Shown: positions 27,121-35,701 of the stretch, one piece after another
How positions within the stretch are numbered: the first letter of the stretch is position 1
Layout of the letters: every line of letters starts with the position of its first letter
Origin: Formosa haliotis
GTDB lineage: Bacteria > Bacteroidota > Bacteroidia > Flavobacteriales > Flavobacteriaceae
DNA: 64,000 nucleotides
Reading direction: 5' to 3'
Assembly (NCBI RefSeq): GCF_001685485.1
Contig: NZ_BDEL01000001.1
Span: forward strand, 3,631,501 to 3,695,500
The notes under the pieces: model-generated
Told to the model about the DNA's origin: nothing
What the model saw: only the letters and a program-made list of their open reading frames with translations
Databases searched by the model: none
Made by a program: the position numbers and the translations under genes

Positions 27121-28002
27121 ATGAAATCAAAATTATTTTACATTTTAGTATTGTTTAGTCAGTTATTTTATGCTCAAGAAAAAGTGTATTTCTCAGCTTC
27201 TGGGAAAGTAGTTAAAGAGCGTCAAGCCGATTATTACCGAGTACTAACTAAAACCGATGATAATGTATGGAAAATGGAACGCTTTTCTATGTCGGGTGCA
27301 TTACAAACAGAAGGGTATGCTTTAAAAAAGAATGGTAAAGAGAAAGTTGGCGAGTATAAAACATACTATGCTTCTGGAGAATTACGAGAAAAGAGAGTGT
27401 TCGACTCCGATGTTTTAATGGAATTTGAGTCGTATTATAAATCAGCTAACTTGAAGCGCAAAAGTATTTATGAGCATGGAGACCTTGTTACTTTAAAAGA
27501 TTATTATGACTCCGGACAACTTAAAAATGATGTTTTATATTCGGGAGAAGAACAAAATAGAGCGCTTAAGGCAAAATCTTATTATGAGTCCGGTGCTTTA
27601 AAAAGAGACGATCAATATCTTGTTCAGGAAGGGAATAATACGAAAACATATAAGCTGATAAAAGGTGTTTGCTTTTCAGAAGAAGGCGCTGCGATACCTC
27701 ATACTACATTTATGCGTTATCCTGAATTTGTAGGAGGAAAAGAGGTTATGAATATGTATATAAAAGCAAATTTTAAACAGCCAAAAAAGGTTAAAAAACA
27801 AGAAATAAAGGGAACAGTAATTGTAAGATTTGTAGTGGGTAAAAATGGGGCGATTAAAAGAGCTAAAGTTATAAAATCGCTTAGTGTCGACTTAGATAAA
27901 GAAGCACTACGCGTTGTAAACAATATGCCAAATTGGACTCCGGGAATGGAATATGGCGAGATAACTGATATGACGTTTCAATTACCAATGGTTCTTCATT
28001 AA
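27121..28002 (+). CDS. MORN-like repeat protein with C-terminal TonB domain
   Basis: 293 residues. Signal peptide (to about LFYAQ, 19), then four to five antitoxin-type MORN_2 repeats (YYASGELREKRVF, YYDSGQLKND, YYESGALKRDD) over about 75-170. A TonB C-terminal domain covers about 225-290 (GTVIVRFVVGKNGAIKRAKV). It lacks the N-terminal membrane anchor and proline-rich spacer of a true TonB, so energy transduction is doubtful and an envelope interaction role is more likely. Monocistronic as far as can be seen. Confidence 0.8.
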   Translation: MKSKLFYILVLFSQLFYAQEKVYFSASGKVVKERQADYYRVLTKTDDNVWKMERFSMSGALQTEGYALKKNGKEKVGEYKTYYASGELREKRVFDSDVLMEFESYYKSANLKRKSIYEHGDLVTLKDYYDSGQLKNDVLYSGEEQNRALKAKSYYESGALKRDDQYLVQEGNNTKTYKLIKGVCFSEEGAAIPHTTFMRYPEFVGGKEVMNMYIKANFKQPKKVKKQEIKGTVIVRFVVGKNGAIKRAKVIKSLSVDLDKEALRVVNNMPNWTPGMEYGEITDMTFQLPMVLH

Positions 28003-28041
28003 AACAATTAGCCCAGCTAAACTTTCTTACACAATTTAATA

Positions 28042-28632
28042 ATGACTTCAAAAATGCATACACCCGAAATACAAAGTGTTTGTCCGTCTAACACACAGGA
28101 ATGGCGAATTTGGTTAGAGAAAAACCATAAAACAAGCGATGCCGTTTGGGTTATTATGTATAAGAAAAAAACCGAAATACCTTCTATTACATGGAGCGAA
28201 GCCGTAGATGAAGCACTCTGCTTTGGCTGGATTGATAGTACAAAACGTGCGATTGATGACGAAAAATACATGCAATATTTTGGAAAGCGAAAAGCAAAAA
28301 CTACCTGGTCTAAAATCAATAAAATAAAGGTTGAAAATTTAATAGCTCAGAATTTGATGTTCGAAGCTGGTCTTGAAAGTATCGAAATTGCTAAACAAAA
28401 TGGCTCTTGGTCTATTCTAGATACTGTTGAAGCGCTAATCGTTCCGGATGATTTAGAACAAGAACTTAGTAAATATCCAAACGCTAAAGATTTCTTTTTA
28501 AGTTTAAGTAAGTCTGCCAAAAAAGGCATTTTACATTGGATTTTTATGGCCAAACGCCCAGAAACTCGTGAAAAACGTATAAAAGAAATTGCTCTGCAAG
28601 CTAGCAAGGGCAAGAAGCCAAAACCGTTTTAG
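28042..28632 (+). CDS. YdeI/OmpD-associated family protein
   Basis: 196 residues, cytoplasmic. The block DEALCFGWIDSTKRAIDDE followed by RKAKTTWSKINK is typical of the YdeI family (a bacteriocin-protection label inherited from Salmonella). The basic C-terminal end, RIKEIALQASKGKKPKPF, is also usual. Function in Bacteroidota is unknown. The ATG at 28042 is used; a second ATG four codons later (MHTPEIQS) is also possible. Confidence 0.8.
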   Translation: MTSKMHTPEIQSVCPSNTQEWRIWLEKNHKTSDAVWVIMYKKKTEIPSITWSEAVDEALCFGWIDSTKRAIDDEKYMQYFGKRKAKTTWSKINKIKVENLIAQNLMFEAGLESIEIAKQNGSWSILDTVEALIVPDDLEQELSKYPNAKDFFLSLSKSAKKGILHWIFMAKRPETREKRIKEIALQASKGKKPKPF

Positions 28633-28903
28633 AATCTAAATATTCATCAATCTGAACTCCCGACTACGTACAGTTATGGTAATTCATGTTTTTTCATAAT
28701 TGGATAACAATTAGAGGAGAGTGTTTGGCGAATTAAGAATAACGGATTTTAATACGTTCTAGTCAGTCTTTAATTTGATACCTGCAGATACCTAATTCCA
28801 ACTTATAACTCTTTTGTGGGATAGAAATAAAACGATAAGATGTTTTTTATGTGCTTGTATATTTATAGTGCTTATTTTAGAATAAAATTTTAGAGTTACC
28901 ATT

Positions 28904-30043
28904 ATGAACATAAAAATAACCCAAGACCACTTTAAAATCTGTCGTCTATCTTTTCGGTTTTTTCTGCTTTTAGCTATTACAGTTTCATGTAAAAAAGAAA
29001 AGCAGGAAAGTGTTGCATCTAGTCCAGCAACAGAATCGGGCTTAGAAATTGTCGATTCAAATTCAATAGAACATCAATCACTAGATGAAGATTTAACATC
29101 ACCTTTTGTAATGTTGAATAAAGATGAAAAAATTAGCAATGTAATTCGCAAAATTTTTCAAGATAAAAAAGGGCGTATTTGGATTGGGGCAGAAAATGGT
29201 GCTTATTATTATGATGGTACTATGCTAAGGTATTTAGATGACATCAAAGATCAATACGGAAAACAAGTCACCATTAAATATATTGCAGAAGATAACATTG
29301 GGAACATTTGGTTTGGGCATACTGCCGGAGTGAGTAAATTTGATGGTAGTACAATTATCAATTTTTCCAGAAAAGATGGGTTAATAGACAACGATGTTTG
29401 GTGTTTAGCAGTCGATAAAAACAACACAATTTGGATAGGTACGCTACAAGGCGCTTGTTATTTTAATGGCGATACGTTTTCTAGTTTCGAGATTCCTGAA
29501 GGCCAAAAAGATAAAACACGAGGCGTGTCTAGCACCAAGATTGTGCATAGTATTATGGAAGACAGTAAAGGTAATATGTGGTTTGCTACCAATGGAGGAG
29601 CTTATGTTTTTGATGGTAAAACGTTGACAAATATTTCGGAAACCGATGGTTTATGTAGTAATTATGTGAGTAAGGTTTTAGAGGATAGAAACGGAGGTTT
29701 TTGGTTTGGAACCGTACATAATGGATTGTGTTATTTTGATGGTGAGAAGTTTACCAATATTACCAATCAGTTTGGGGTGCAAGGAAAAGAAGTATGGGAT
29801 GTTTTTCAGGACAAGAAAGGAGATATATGGTTTTCGGTGAAAAATTATGGTGTGTTTTCATTCGACGGGAAATCAATCATTAATTATAATAAAGTCCACG
29901 GACTTCAAAGTCATGCAATTATGGATATCTTTCAGGATAATTCTGATCGGTTTTGGTTCGGAGGTTTTAACGGTCTAACACGTTATAATGGCCAAGATTT
30001 TGTAAATATTACAAAGCAAGGACCATGGAGTAATTCAAAGTAA
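28904..30043 (+). CDS. Lipoprotein with two-component-regulator beta-propeller repeats
   Basis: 379 residues. Lipobox-like ITVSC (lipidated C near 29), a low-complexity linker, then about seven Reg_prop repeats of the form D-x-x-G-x-I/F-W-F/I-G (DKKGRIWIGAENGAYYYDG, DNIGNIWFGHTAGVSKFDG and so on) from about 85 to the end. Such propellers are normally the sensor part of hybrid two-component systems; here no membrane helix, kinase or regulator follows. It therefore looks like a stand-alone surface or periplasmic propeller. One full 7-blade propeller fits the length. Confidence 0.8.
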   Translation: MNIKITQDHFKICRLSFRFFLLLAITVSCKKEKQESVASSPATESGLEIVDSNSIEHQSLDEDLTSPFVMLNKDEKISNVIRKIFQDKKGRIWIGAENGAYYYDGTMLRYLDDIKDQYGKQVTIKYIAEDNIGNIWFGHTAGVSKFDGSTIINFSRKDGLIDNDVWCLAVDKNNTIWIGTLQGACYFNGDTFSSFEIPEGQKDKTRGVSSTKIVHSIMEDSKGNMWFATNGGAYVFDGKTLTNISETDGLCSNYVSKVLEDRNGGFWFGTVHNGLCYFDGEKFTNITNQFGVQGKEVWDVFQDKKGDIWFSVKNYGVFSFDGKSIINYNKVHGLQSHAIMDIFQDNSDRFWFGGFNGLTRYNGQDFVNITKQGPWSNSK

Positions 30044-30158
30044 CATTATATCTTTATTATATAACAGTTCCCTTTAGTATAGATTAAATTCTTATTTTTA
30101 TAACCATGGGCTTAAGGAAGCTTTATAGACCATTGTAATAATTAAAAACAGACGTAAA

Positions 30159-30320
30159 ATGAATACCGTAAGACTAATTGGACTATTACTATTAATTGTG
30201 GGCGTGGTGTTACACTTTACTTTCGAAGGAAGTATAATAGATTTTTTTAAAGGTCTTCTTTTTGGCGCAGGTTTTATCATGCTTGTCGTAGGTAGAATTG
30301 GGAAGAGGAAATTACAATAA
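30159..30320 (+). CDS. Small two-helix membrane protein (53 residues)
   Basis: ATG at 30159, stop 30318-30320. Two hydrophobic segments (about 4-20 and 33-46, GLLFGAGFIMLVVG) separated by a short loop, with a basic tail RIGKRKLQ. It looks like a small inner-membrane hypothetical protein common in Flavobacteriaceae. Its stop lies 50 bases before the next lipoprotein start. Confidence 0.6.
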   Translation: MNTVRLIGLLLLIVGVVLHFTFEGSIIDFFKGLLFGAGFIMLVVGRIGKRKLQ

Positions 30321-30370
30321 TGCAAACAGTTAAGTATTTGTGCTTTATTTATTATTTAAAAGAAATCTGT

Positions 30371-30856
30371 ATGAAACCTGTATCATTAGTATTGCTAATT
30401 GCTTTTTTGATGTCTTGCCAACAAACCAAAAAAGAAAATTTAAAAACGGAAACCGTAAATGTTTTAGAAACTGAAGAAAATTTTGATTGGTTGTTGGGAG
30501 AATGGGAACGTTTGGACGAAGAGCCGGGCATGCAAACATTCGAAAAATGGACAAAAGTATCAGCTTCAGAATATTTGGGGATTGGATTTACCATGCAGAA
30601 TGGGGACACGCTTAGACAAGAAAATATAAGGTTAGTGAATAAAAATAGCGATTGGAATTTGCTTGTAAAAGCTCCTGAAGAAGCAGAATTTACAAGCTTT
30701 AATTTGATAAATCATTCCGATAGAGAATTTACTTTTCAGAATACCCAAATAGACTTTCCAAACAAAATTAGGTATTGGAGGAAAGCAGATACGTTAAAAG
30801 CATCAGTTTCAAACGCGGAACTAGAAATTCCATTCAACTTTATAAAATCCCATTAA
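30371..30856 (+). CDS. DUF6265-like lipoprotein
   Basis: The start chosen is the ATG at 30371 (MKPVSLVLLIAFLMSC), which opens directly with a lipoprotein signal (LMSCQQ); the track ORF from 30320 adds an unlikely leader. 161 residues. The motif NFDWLLGEWERLDEEPG and the IRLVNKNSDWNLLVKAP strand fit the small beta-barrel DUF6265 family as I remember it. Function unknown. Confidence 0.7.
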   Translation: MKPVSLVLLIAFLMSCQQTKKENLKTETVNVLETEENFDWLLGEWERLDEEPGMQTFEKWTKVSASEYLGIGFTMQNGDTLRQENIRLVNKNSDWNLLVKAPEEAEFTSFNLINHSDREFTFQNTQIDFPNKIRYWRKADTLKASVSNAELEIPFNFIKSH

Positions 30857-30927
30857 AAACCTTACTTTTATTAGCTTTAAAACTTGTAGAACATAGGTTT
30901 CAATAAACTATGAGTTAAATTGTAATT

Positions 30928-31161
30928 ATGAAAAAGGTAACCCAATATAAGATATTTACGTTCGTTATTTTTATTATCCTCTTTTTTTTGATTTGGGCAT
31001 TTTTTAATCATTTTTTTGAAAGTTTAAACGAGGCCTTTAGAGCTATTCTTACCGGAGGAATTACGGCACTTTTAGCCCCTCGTGTTCAGAATGTTAAAAC
31101 AGCAACTGGTGAAGAACATCAGCTACGATGGATTTTTCTAAAAAAGCCAATTACTATTTAA
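30928..31161 (+). CDS. Small membrane protein, unknown
   Basis: 77 residues. One strong transmembrane segment (about 8-27), a short amphipathic part and a second weaker hydrophobic stretch (AILTGGITALLAP), then a basic tail. No family recognised. It stands alone between the lipoprotein and the permease. Confidence 0.55.
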   Translation: MKKVTQYKIFTFVIFIILFFLIWAFFNHFFESLNEAFRAILTGGITALLAPRVQNVKTATGEEHQLRWIFLKKPITI

Positions 31162-31228
31162 CTTTAAGATTCTCGACAAACGTCTAGTATTCTATATATA
31201 ATTTCTTAAAAGAAATGAAAGCGCATTC

Positions 31229-32512
31229 ATGGATAAAAAAATAGGATTAAGAGAAGCGATATCTATAGGCATTGGAGGTATGGTAGGTGGTGGTATTTTT
31301 GCCGTGCTTGGCCTGGCTGTTTCCTTGGCAAAAGGCGCTACACCTTTAGCTTTTTTGTTTGCCGGTCTTATCGCATTATTAACAGCGTATTCTTATGCTA
31401 AATTGTCTAAGAAATTTCCAGAGAATGGTGGCACCGTAAAATTTATTCATCAACAATTTGGGAATGGAATTTTTGCTGGTGGCCTAAATAATTTATTGTG
31501 GGTGAGTTATATTGTTATGCTTGCTTTATACGCGTCTGCCTTCGGGTCTTACGGTGCAGAACTCATAACTATTACCGGCGATAAAAATATCGACACTAGA
31601 ATATTTCAAACGGCCATTATTGTTGTTGCTCTCTTAGTAAATTATCTTAGTGTAAAAGCAGTGGGCGAAATAGAATCGGTTTCTGTAATTATAAAATTAC
31701 TCATTTTATTAGCTTTTATAGGAGTTGGTTTTTACGGGTTCTCTATAAACCCAAAGCATTTAGGACAGCTTGCTCCAACAGATTGGGAAAATCCATTTTT
31801 AATTCTAGCCGGAGGGATGGTGATTTTTGTGGCTTATGAAGGCTTTGAATTAATTGCGAACTCTATTTCCGATTTACGGGATCGTGAGAAGAATACCGAA
31901 AAAGCATATTTTGGTGCCGTAGGATTTGTAGTCGTACTTTATGTTTTAATTGCTATCATTACCGTGGGATCTTTATCGTTTACAGATATTGCTGGAGCCG
32001 AAGATTATGTGTTGGCTAAAGCTGCCGAACCTACATTAGGAAAAATAGGATTTAAAATTATTACAGTTACTGCACTAATCTCTACGTTTTCGGCTATTAA
32101 CGCCACATTATTAGGAAGCGGTCGAGTAAACTACGATATTGCTGAAGACGATGAACTACCAGAATATTTTTGTCATAAATTTTGGGGCAAACCTTCGGGA
32201 CTGTTAATCACCGCTATTTTTTCTATAACCCTAGTTAATCTATTTAATTTGCAAAGCATATCTACTGCTGGGAGCGCTGGTTTTTTGTTGATTTTTGGTA
32301 TCGTAAATTATATTGGATATGAGAAATACCAGGAATTAAAGTCGAAAAGATGGATTCATCTATTGGCAAGCGTGTTGTGTATTCTTGCTTTTTTTACTTT
32401 ATTAATTCAGCAATATTCAGAAAATACAACAGGTGTTCTGGCTGCGATGGGTATTATTATATTGTGTTTCCTTTTTGAATGGTTTTATAAAAGGCACGAA
32501 GCTAATACATAG
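31229..32512 (+). CDS. APC-superfamily amino acid permease
   Basis: 427 residues with about 12 transmembrane helices. The N-terminal GIGGMVGGGIFAVLG is the substrate/ion-binding helix signature of the APC family, and VAYEGFELIANSISDLRDRE after helix 6 is typical of amino acid/polyamine antiporters. Substrate not predictable. Monocistronic; it converges on the ferredoxin gene. Confidence 0.85.
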   Translation: MDKKIGLREAISIGIGGMVGGGIFAVLGLAVSLAKGATPLAFLFAGLIALLTAYSYAKLSKKFPENGGTVKFIHQQFGNGIFAGGLNNLLWVSYIVMLALYASAFGSYGAELITITGDKNIDTRIFQTAIIVVALLVNYLSVKAVGEIESVSVIIKLLILLAFIGVGFYGFSINPKHLGQLAPTDWENPFLILAGGMVIFVAYEGFELIANSISDLRDREKNTEKAYFGAVGFVVVLYVLIAIITVGSLSFTDIAGAEDYVLAKAAEPTLGKIGFKIITVTALISTFSAINATLLGSGRVNYDIAEDDELPEYFCHKFWGKPSGLLITAIFSITLVNLFNLQSISTAGSAGFLLIFGIVNYIGYEKYQELKSKRWIHLLASVLCILAFFTLLIQQYSENTTGVLAAMGIIILCFLFEWFYKRHEANT

Positions 32513-32540
32513 TTGGTTTAATTCAATCTAATAGAAAAGG

Positions 32541-32876
32541 TTACATACTTAATCTGCTATCTACAATTTCCCAACAGGTTTGTTCTAAATCGCTATTAAT
32601 TAAAATTTGACAAGATAATCGAATAGGCGAGTGCTCTGGATTGGGATATTGATTCAATAATTTTTGTTCATCAAGACTTAAAGGAGCTTCTATGATGTGC
32701 CCTTTTACTTGTCTAACTATACATGTGCCACACCAAGCTCTACCTTTGCAATCACCGATGGTTTCATAAAGTTCGTTAACAATTAACGCCATTAAAGATT
32801 CGTAACTATTTGGTTTAGTTTCAATGTAGTGTGTTTCCCCAATACTATCAATCAAGGTAAAAGTTATCGACTTCAT
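32541..32876 (-). CDS. [2Fe-2S] ferredoxin, adrenodoxin/putidaredoxin-type
   Basis: 111 residues. Four cluster cysteines C43, C49, C52 and C89 have the spacing C-x5-C-x2-C-x36-C, the adrenodoxin-type pattern (GDCKGRAWCGTC ... RLSCQI). Cytoplasmic electron carrier; no partner reductase or P450 is nearby, so the redox partner is unknown. Divergent from the outer-membrane protein gene. Confidence 0.88.
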   Translation of the reverse strand: MKSITFTLIDSIGETHYIETKPNSYESLMALIVNELYETIGDCKGRAWCGTCIVRQVKGHIIEAPLSLDEQKLLNQYPNPEHSPIRLSCQILINSDLEQTCWEIVDSRLSM

Positions 32877-33232
32877 TTAGAATTATGTAAATGTTTTACC
32901 TTATAAATGTAAAGAAGATTTATTACTACTGTGTTGTTTGTCAATTCTAATTTATAAAATAGATTGGTTGCATGTTGCGATATATAATTTAAGAAATAAA
33001 TGTAGGATTCGTAATCTGAAAAAACCATGTTTTAAAACGGGTCTTGTGTCTTGTTTATAAGTCTGAGTTCCAAAATATTGACTAAGGGTTGTTTTGTTAT
33101 ATTGAAAATTTAAGCCTTAATTACAGGTGGTTTTTTAGATAATTCGTAATAAATACGACTTCAAATTTATAAATTTATTTTGCCATGTTCTATTTTAGAT
33201 TTATTTTTAAAAAAATATTAAAAAAAATTAAA
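32877..33232. other. Intergenic region between divergent genes
   Basis: 356 bases between the ferredoxin gene (-) and the beta-barrel gene (+). AT-rich; I see no hairpin terminator, repeat or credible small ORF. Confidence 0.45.
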
Positions 33233-34099
33233 ATGAATAAAGTATTACTATCATTTGTTATTGTATTAATTAGTACGGTAACTTATGGACAATTTCAAAT
33301 TTCGGCGAGTACAGGTTATGCCATTGGAAGTGCCGGAATGAAAACAGGAACAGAAATAAATTCTACTGAAACCAAAAACGCTTATGGTAGTTATGGTGAA
33401 GGTGCCAATTTTCAATTAAGAGGGACTTATTTCTTTAACGAAACATTCGGACTTGATTTAGGATTTGGTTATTTACACGGTGCAGACCAAACAATTTCTA
33501 TGGTCGATTTACCTAACGAACAAGTTGATGCTATTGCAAGAGCTAGAGCTTATGGAGCATCTTTGGCTGTAGTATATAAATTTACTAATAATGTTTACGG
33601 ACGTTTTGGGGCTTTAATAAAAGTAGCAGGTAAAACAGAAGCTGTTGTTAGCAGTAGTTCTGTGTTTTCTTCAGAGGAAGCGAATGCTTTGGGATTACCA
33701 GAAGGATCATATTCAGACACAAATTATGTAGAAGATTTTCACGGACACTTTCCACTTGGTTTTGTGGGAGCATTGGGGTATAGATTTGACTTAAACTCTA
33801 ATTTTAGCTTATTTGTAGAAGCTGAATATTATGGTATTAGTTTAAAAAGGAAAGATTCTGAAATTACAGAGTTTAACACAGATATCGTATTACCAAATGG
33901 TGATGTTGCTGTTAAAGGATTCTACAGTTTAGATAATTTACCTGCAGGTTATGTGTTAAAAACTACCTATGTAGATGAATTATCTCATGAAGATAGTTTA
34001 GACCCATCTAAGAAACTTGCTGAAAAAGTACCATACTCTTCTTTCGGATTAAACTTTGGTGTTACTTATAAGTTTACAAATTCATCAAAATCTAAATAA
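33233..34099 (+). CDS. Outer-membrane beta-barrel protein (OmpA-like barrel)
   Basis: Start at the ATG 33233 (MNKVLLSFVIVLISTVTYGQ), which begins a clean signal peptide; the upstream in-frame ATG at 33185 adds a lysine-rich leader. 288 residues. Alternating hydrophobic strands with glycine/aromatic ends (NETFGLDLGFGYLHG, GFVGALGYRFDLNSNFSLFVEAEYYG, FGLNFGVTYKF) describe an 8- to 10-stranded porin-like barrel. Terminated at 34181-34208. Confidence 0.75.
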   Translation: MNKVLLSFVIVLISTVTYGQFQISASTGYAIGSAGMKTGTEINSTETKNAYGSYGEGANFQLRGTYFFNETFGLDLGFGYLHGADQTISMVDLPNEQVDAIARARAYGASLAVVYKFTNNVYGRFGALIKVAGKTEAVVSSSSVFSSEEANALGLPEGSYSDTNYVEDFHGHFPLGFVGALGYRFDLNSNFSLFVEAEYYGISLKRKDSEITEFNTDIVLPNGDVAVKGFYSLDNLPAGYVLKTTYVDELSHEDSLDPSKKLAEKVPYSSFGLNFGVTYKFTNSSKSK

Positions 34100-34180
34100 A
34101 TTGTAGTTTAAAAAGAAGGTTGTTAAAGCGAGTTTTACTTGTTGAAAGACCAGAAAAATAAATACAGTTTTAGAAATAAT

Positions 34181-34208
34181 AAAAAGACCACAATTAGTGG
34201 TCTTTTTT
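34181..34208. terminator. Bidirectional terminator overlapping the end of the ABM gene
   Basis: Stem AAAAAGACCAC (34181-34191) with GTGGTCTTTTT (from 34197), loop AATTA. The loop and right arm lie inside the last codons of the minus-strand ABM gene, whose stop is at 34194-34196, so both convergent genes end in the same hairpin. Confidence 0.8.
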
Positions 34209-34502
34209 CATTTCAAATCGAGTCTCATAATGTTCAACCGTTGGAAATGGATCGTAATAAGGATGCAAAAGTGCTTTCCAAGAATTATAGTTATCTGAAG
34301 TTCTAAAACCTATAGTGTGATCTTCCAAGGTTTCCCATTCTACTAATAAAATATATTTATTAGGCTGCTCTATACATATGTTTAATTTATGATTTAAATA
34401 ACCCGGAGTTAAAGCGATATATGCACTCGCTTTTTTAAAATCTGTTTCAAAGGTGTCTTCCATGCCTTTTTTTACTTCAAGAATTGCAACTTCTAAAATC
34501 AT
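34194..34502 (-). CDS. Antibiotic-biosynthesis-monooxygenase (ABM) domain protein
   Basis: 102 residues, one ferredoxin-like ABM domain: VAILEVKKGMEDTFETDF at the start, YIALTPGYLNHKL, then ILLVEWETLEDHTIGFRTS. These small dimeric proteins include quinol monooxygenases and heme-degrading enzymes; the substrate is not predictable here. Its last codons form the arm of a terminator. Confidence 0.85.
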   Translation of the reverse strand: MILEVAILEVKKGMEDTFETDFKKASAYIALTPGYLNHKLNICIEQPNKYILLVEWETLEDHTIGFRTSDNYNSWKALLHPYYDPFPTVEHYETRFEMKKDH

Positions 34503-34676
34503 AAGTTTATATCTGTTACTGATTAGTAGAATAAAATTACAGGTTTTAATTTATAAGGACGGCTAATAATTAAGTAAAACACTTGATTTTTTATGTTTTT
34601 TTGTGACCTGTATCCTTAGTTTTTTCCCTAGAGGTGAAGGTTTTAAGGGCTTTTAAAAAATATTTTATTTTTTTGA

Positions 34677-34706
34677 TTGCTAGATTTAAATTACTTTTTA
34701 TATTTG
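34677..34706 (+). promoter_or_regulatory. Consensus promoter of rpsU
   Basis: TTG (34677-34679), 19-nt spacer, TATATTTG (34699-34706). Matches the Bacteroidota major-sigma promoter. A GGAGG-like ribosome site (about 34727-34731) precedes the ATG at 34742, which is unusual here because most starts lack one. Confidence 0.8.
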
Positions 34707-34741
34707 CAGCCCGAATGCTAAAAGAGAGGAGGTTAAGGACT

Positions 34742-34936
34742 ATGTTAATAATACCAATTAAAGAAGGAGAGAATATAGATAGAGCGCTAAAGCGTTACAA
34801 AAGAAAGTTTGATAGAACTGGAACTAAGCGTCAATTACAATCACGTAAGCAGTTTTTAAAGCCTTCTGTAGCTAACAGAGCTCAAAAGCAAAAAGCACAA
34901 TATATTCAAAGACTAAGAGATTTAGAAAACATTTAA
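34742..34936 (+). CDS. rpsU: 30S ribosomal protein S21
   Basis: 64 residues from the ATG at 34742 (MLIIPIKEGENIDRALKRYKRKFDRTG); the longer upstream frame from 34634 includes the promoter and is not real. The family core ENIDRALKRYKRKFDRTG and the basic QLQSRKQF tail are clear. S21 helps the 30S subunit start on mRNA. It begins the conserved rpsU-xer-hpf-tRNA-tuf block and has its own promoter and terminator. Confidence 0.93.
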   Translation: MLIIPIKEGENIDRALKRYKRKFDRTGTKRQLQSRKQFLKPSVANRAQKQKAQYIQRLRDLENI

Positions 34937-34960
34937 TCTTAGTTGTTTTGACACATATTA

Positions 34961-34988
34961 AAAAATCCTGCATGTAGCAGGATTTTTT
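34961..34988. terminator. Terminator after rpsU, probably bidirectional
   Basis: Perfect 11-bp stem AAAAATCCTGC (34961-34971) with GCAGGATTTTT (34977-34987), 5-nt loop. It also serves the convergent lipoprotein gene on the minus strand. Confidence 0.85.
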
Positions 34989-35082
34989 TGTTTTATAGCG
35001 TATGATATTTTGGTTTCGAAGTAAGACTGTTTTTATACATATTGCAATTTACTGTTGTAAAGCAAATTATTTTTAAAAGAGA

Positions 35083-35499
35083 TTATGGTGCTGCTTGAGT
35101 AAGGATTATGCTGTCGAAATAGTTTCCAGCTTGTAAACCTATAAATAAAACTCTTTCGGTATCGGTTGGGTTTGCTGTCATTGTAATTTGAAGTTCGGTA
35201 GCATTTTTTCTTTCAATCATAAATTCAGAAGATTCTAAAATAAACTGTTTGTCTGCAGTGTTTACATCTTGTCGATCTAATTCAGCGTTTCCGTTAAGCA
35301 TAACTTCATTAATCCACCACCATTCACCTTTAGTTGTAATAACTATCGAATCGCGATCTGCAGAAAAAGGAACTTTCTTTTGCGAGAGTTTTATATTATC
35401 ATCCCAATCCCCGTCTGGACGATCCTTTTCTGAACAGGAAAAAAATGTTATCAGGAATAGAAAAATGCTTAAGGATTTTATGAGTTGTAATTTTTTCAT
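35083..35499 (-). CDS. Lipoprotein with BACON-like domain
   Basis: 138 residues. Lipoprotein signal (LFLITFFSC, C near 22), then a single beta-sandwich. The start KKVPFSADRDSIVITTKGEW and the end FIGLQAGNYFDSIILTQAAP resemble the BACON/immunoglobulin-like modules of Bacteroidota surface proteins. It is inserted between rpsU and xerC on the opposite strand. Function unknown. Confidence 0.7.
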   Translation of the reverse strand: MKKLQLIKSLSIFLFLITFFSCSEKDRPDGDWDDNIKLSQKKVPFSADRDSIVITTKGEWWWINEVMLNGNAELDRQDVNTADKQFILESSEFMIERKNATELQITMTANPTDTERVLFIGLQAGNYFDSIILTQAAP

Positions 35500-35701
35500 G
35501 GTGTAGGTTTATTTTACTTCTCATTAACGCTCATAATTTGAAGTAGGTGAGAAAAAACCTAGGTTTCAAGTAGAGGTTACAATGATGTGTTAAAGATATT
35601 AGTTTCAGATAAATAATAAACTACTAATAGTTAAAAAGCTATAACTATTGTCTTCCATCTTTTAAACTTATTATATTAGCAACAATACAGCCGCGATTAT
35701 T

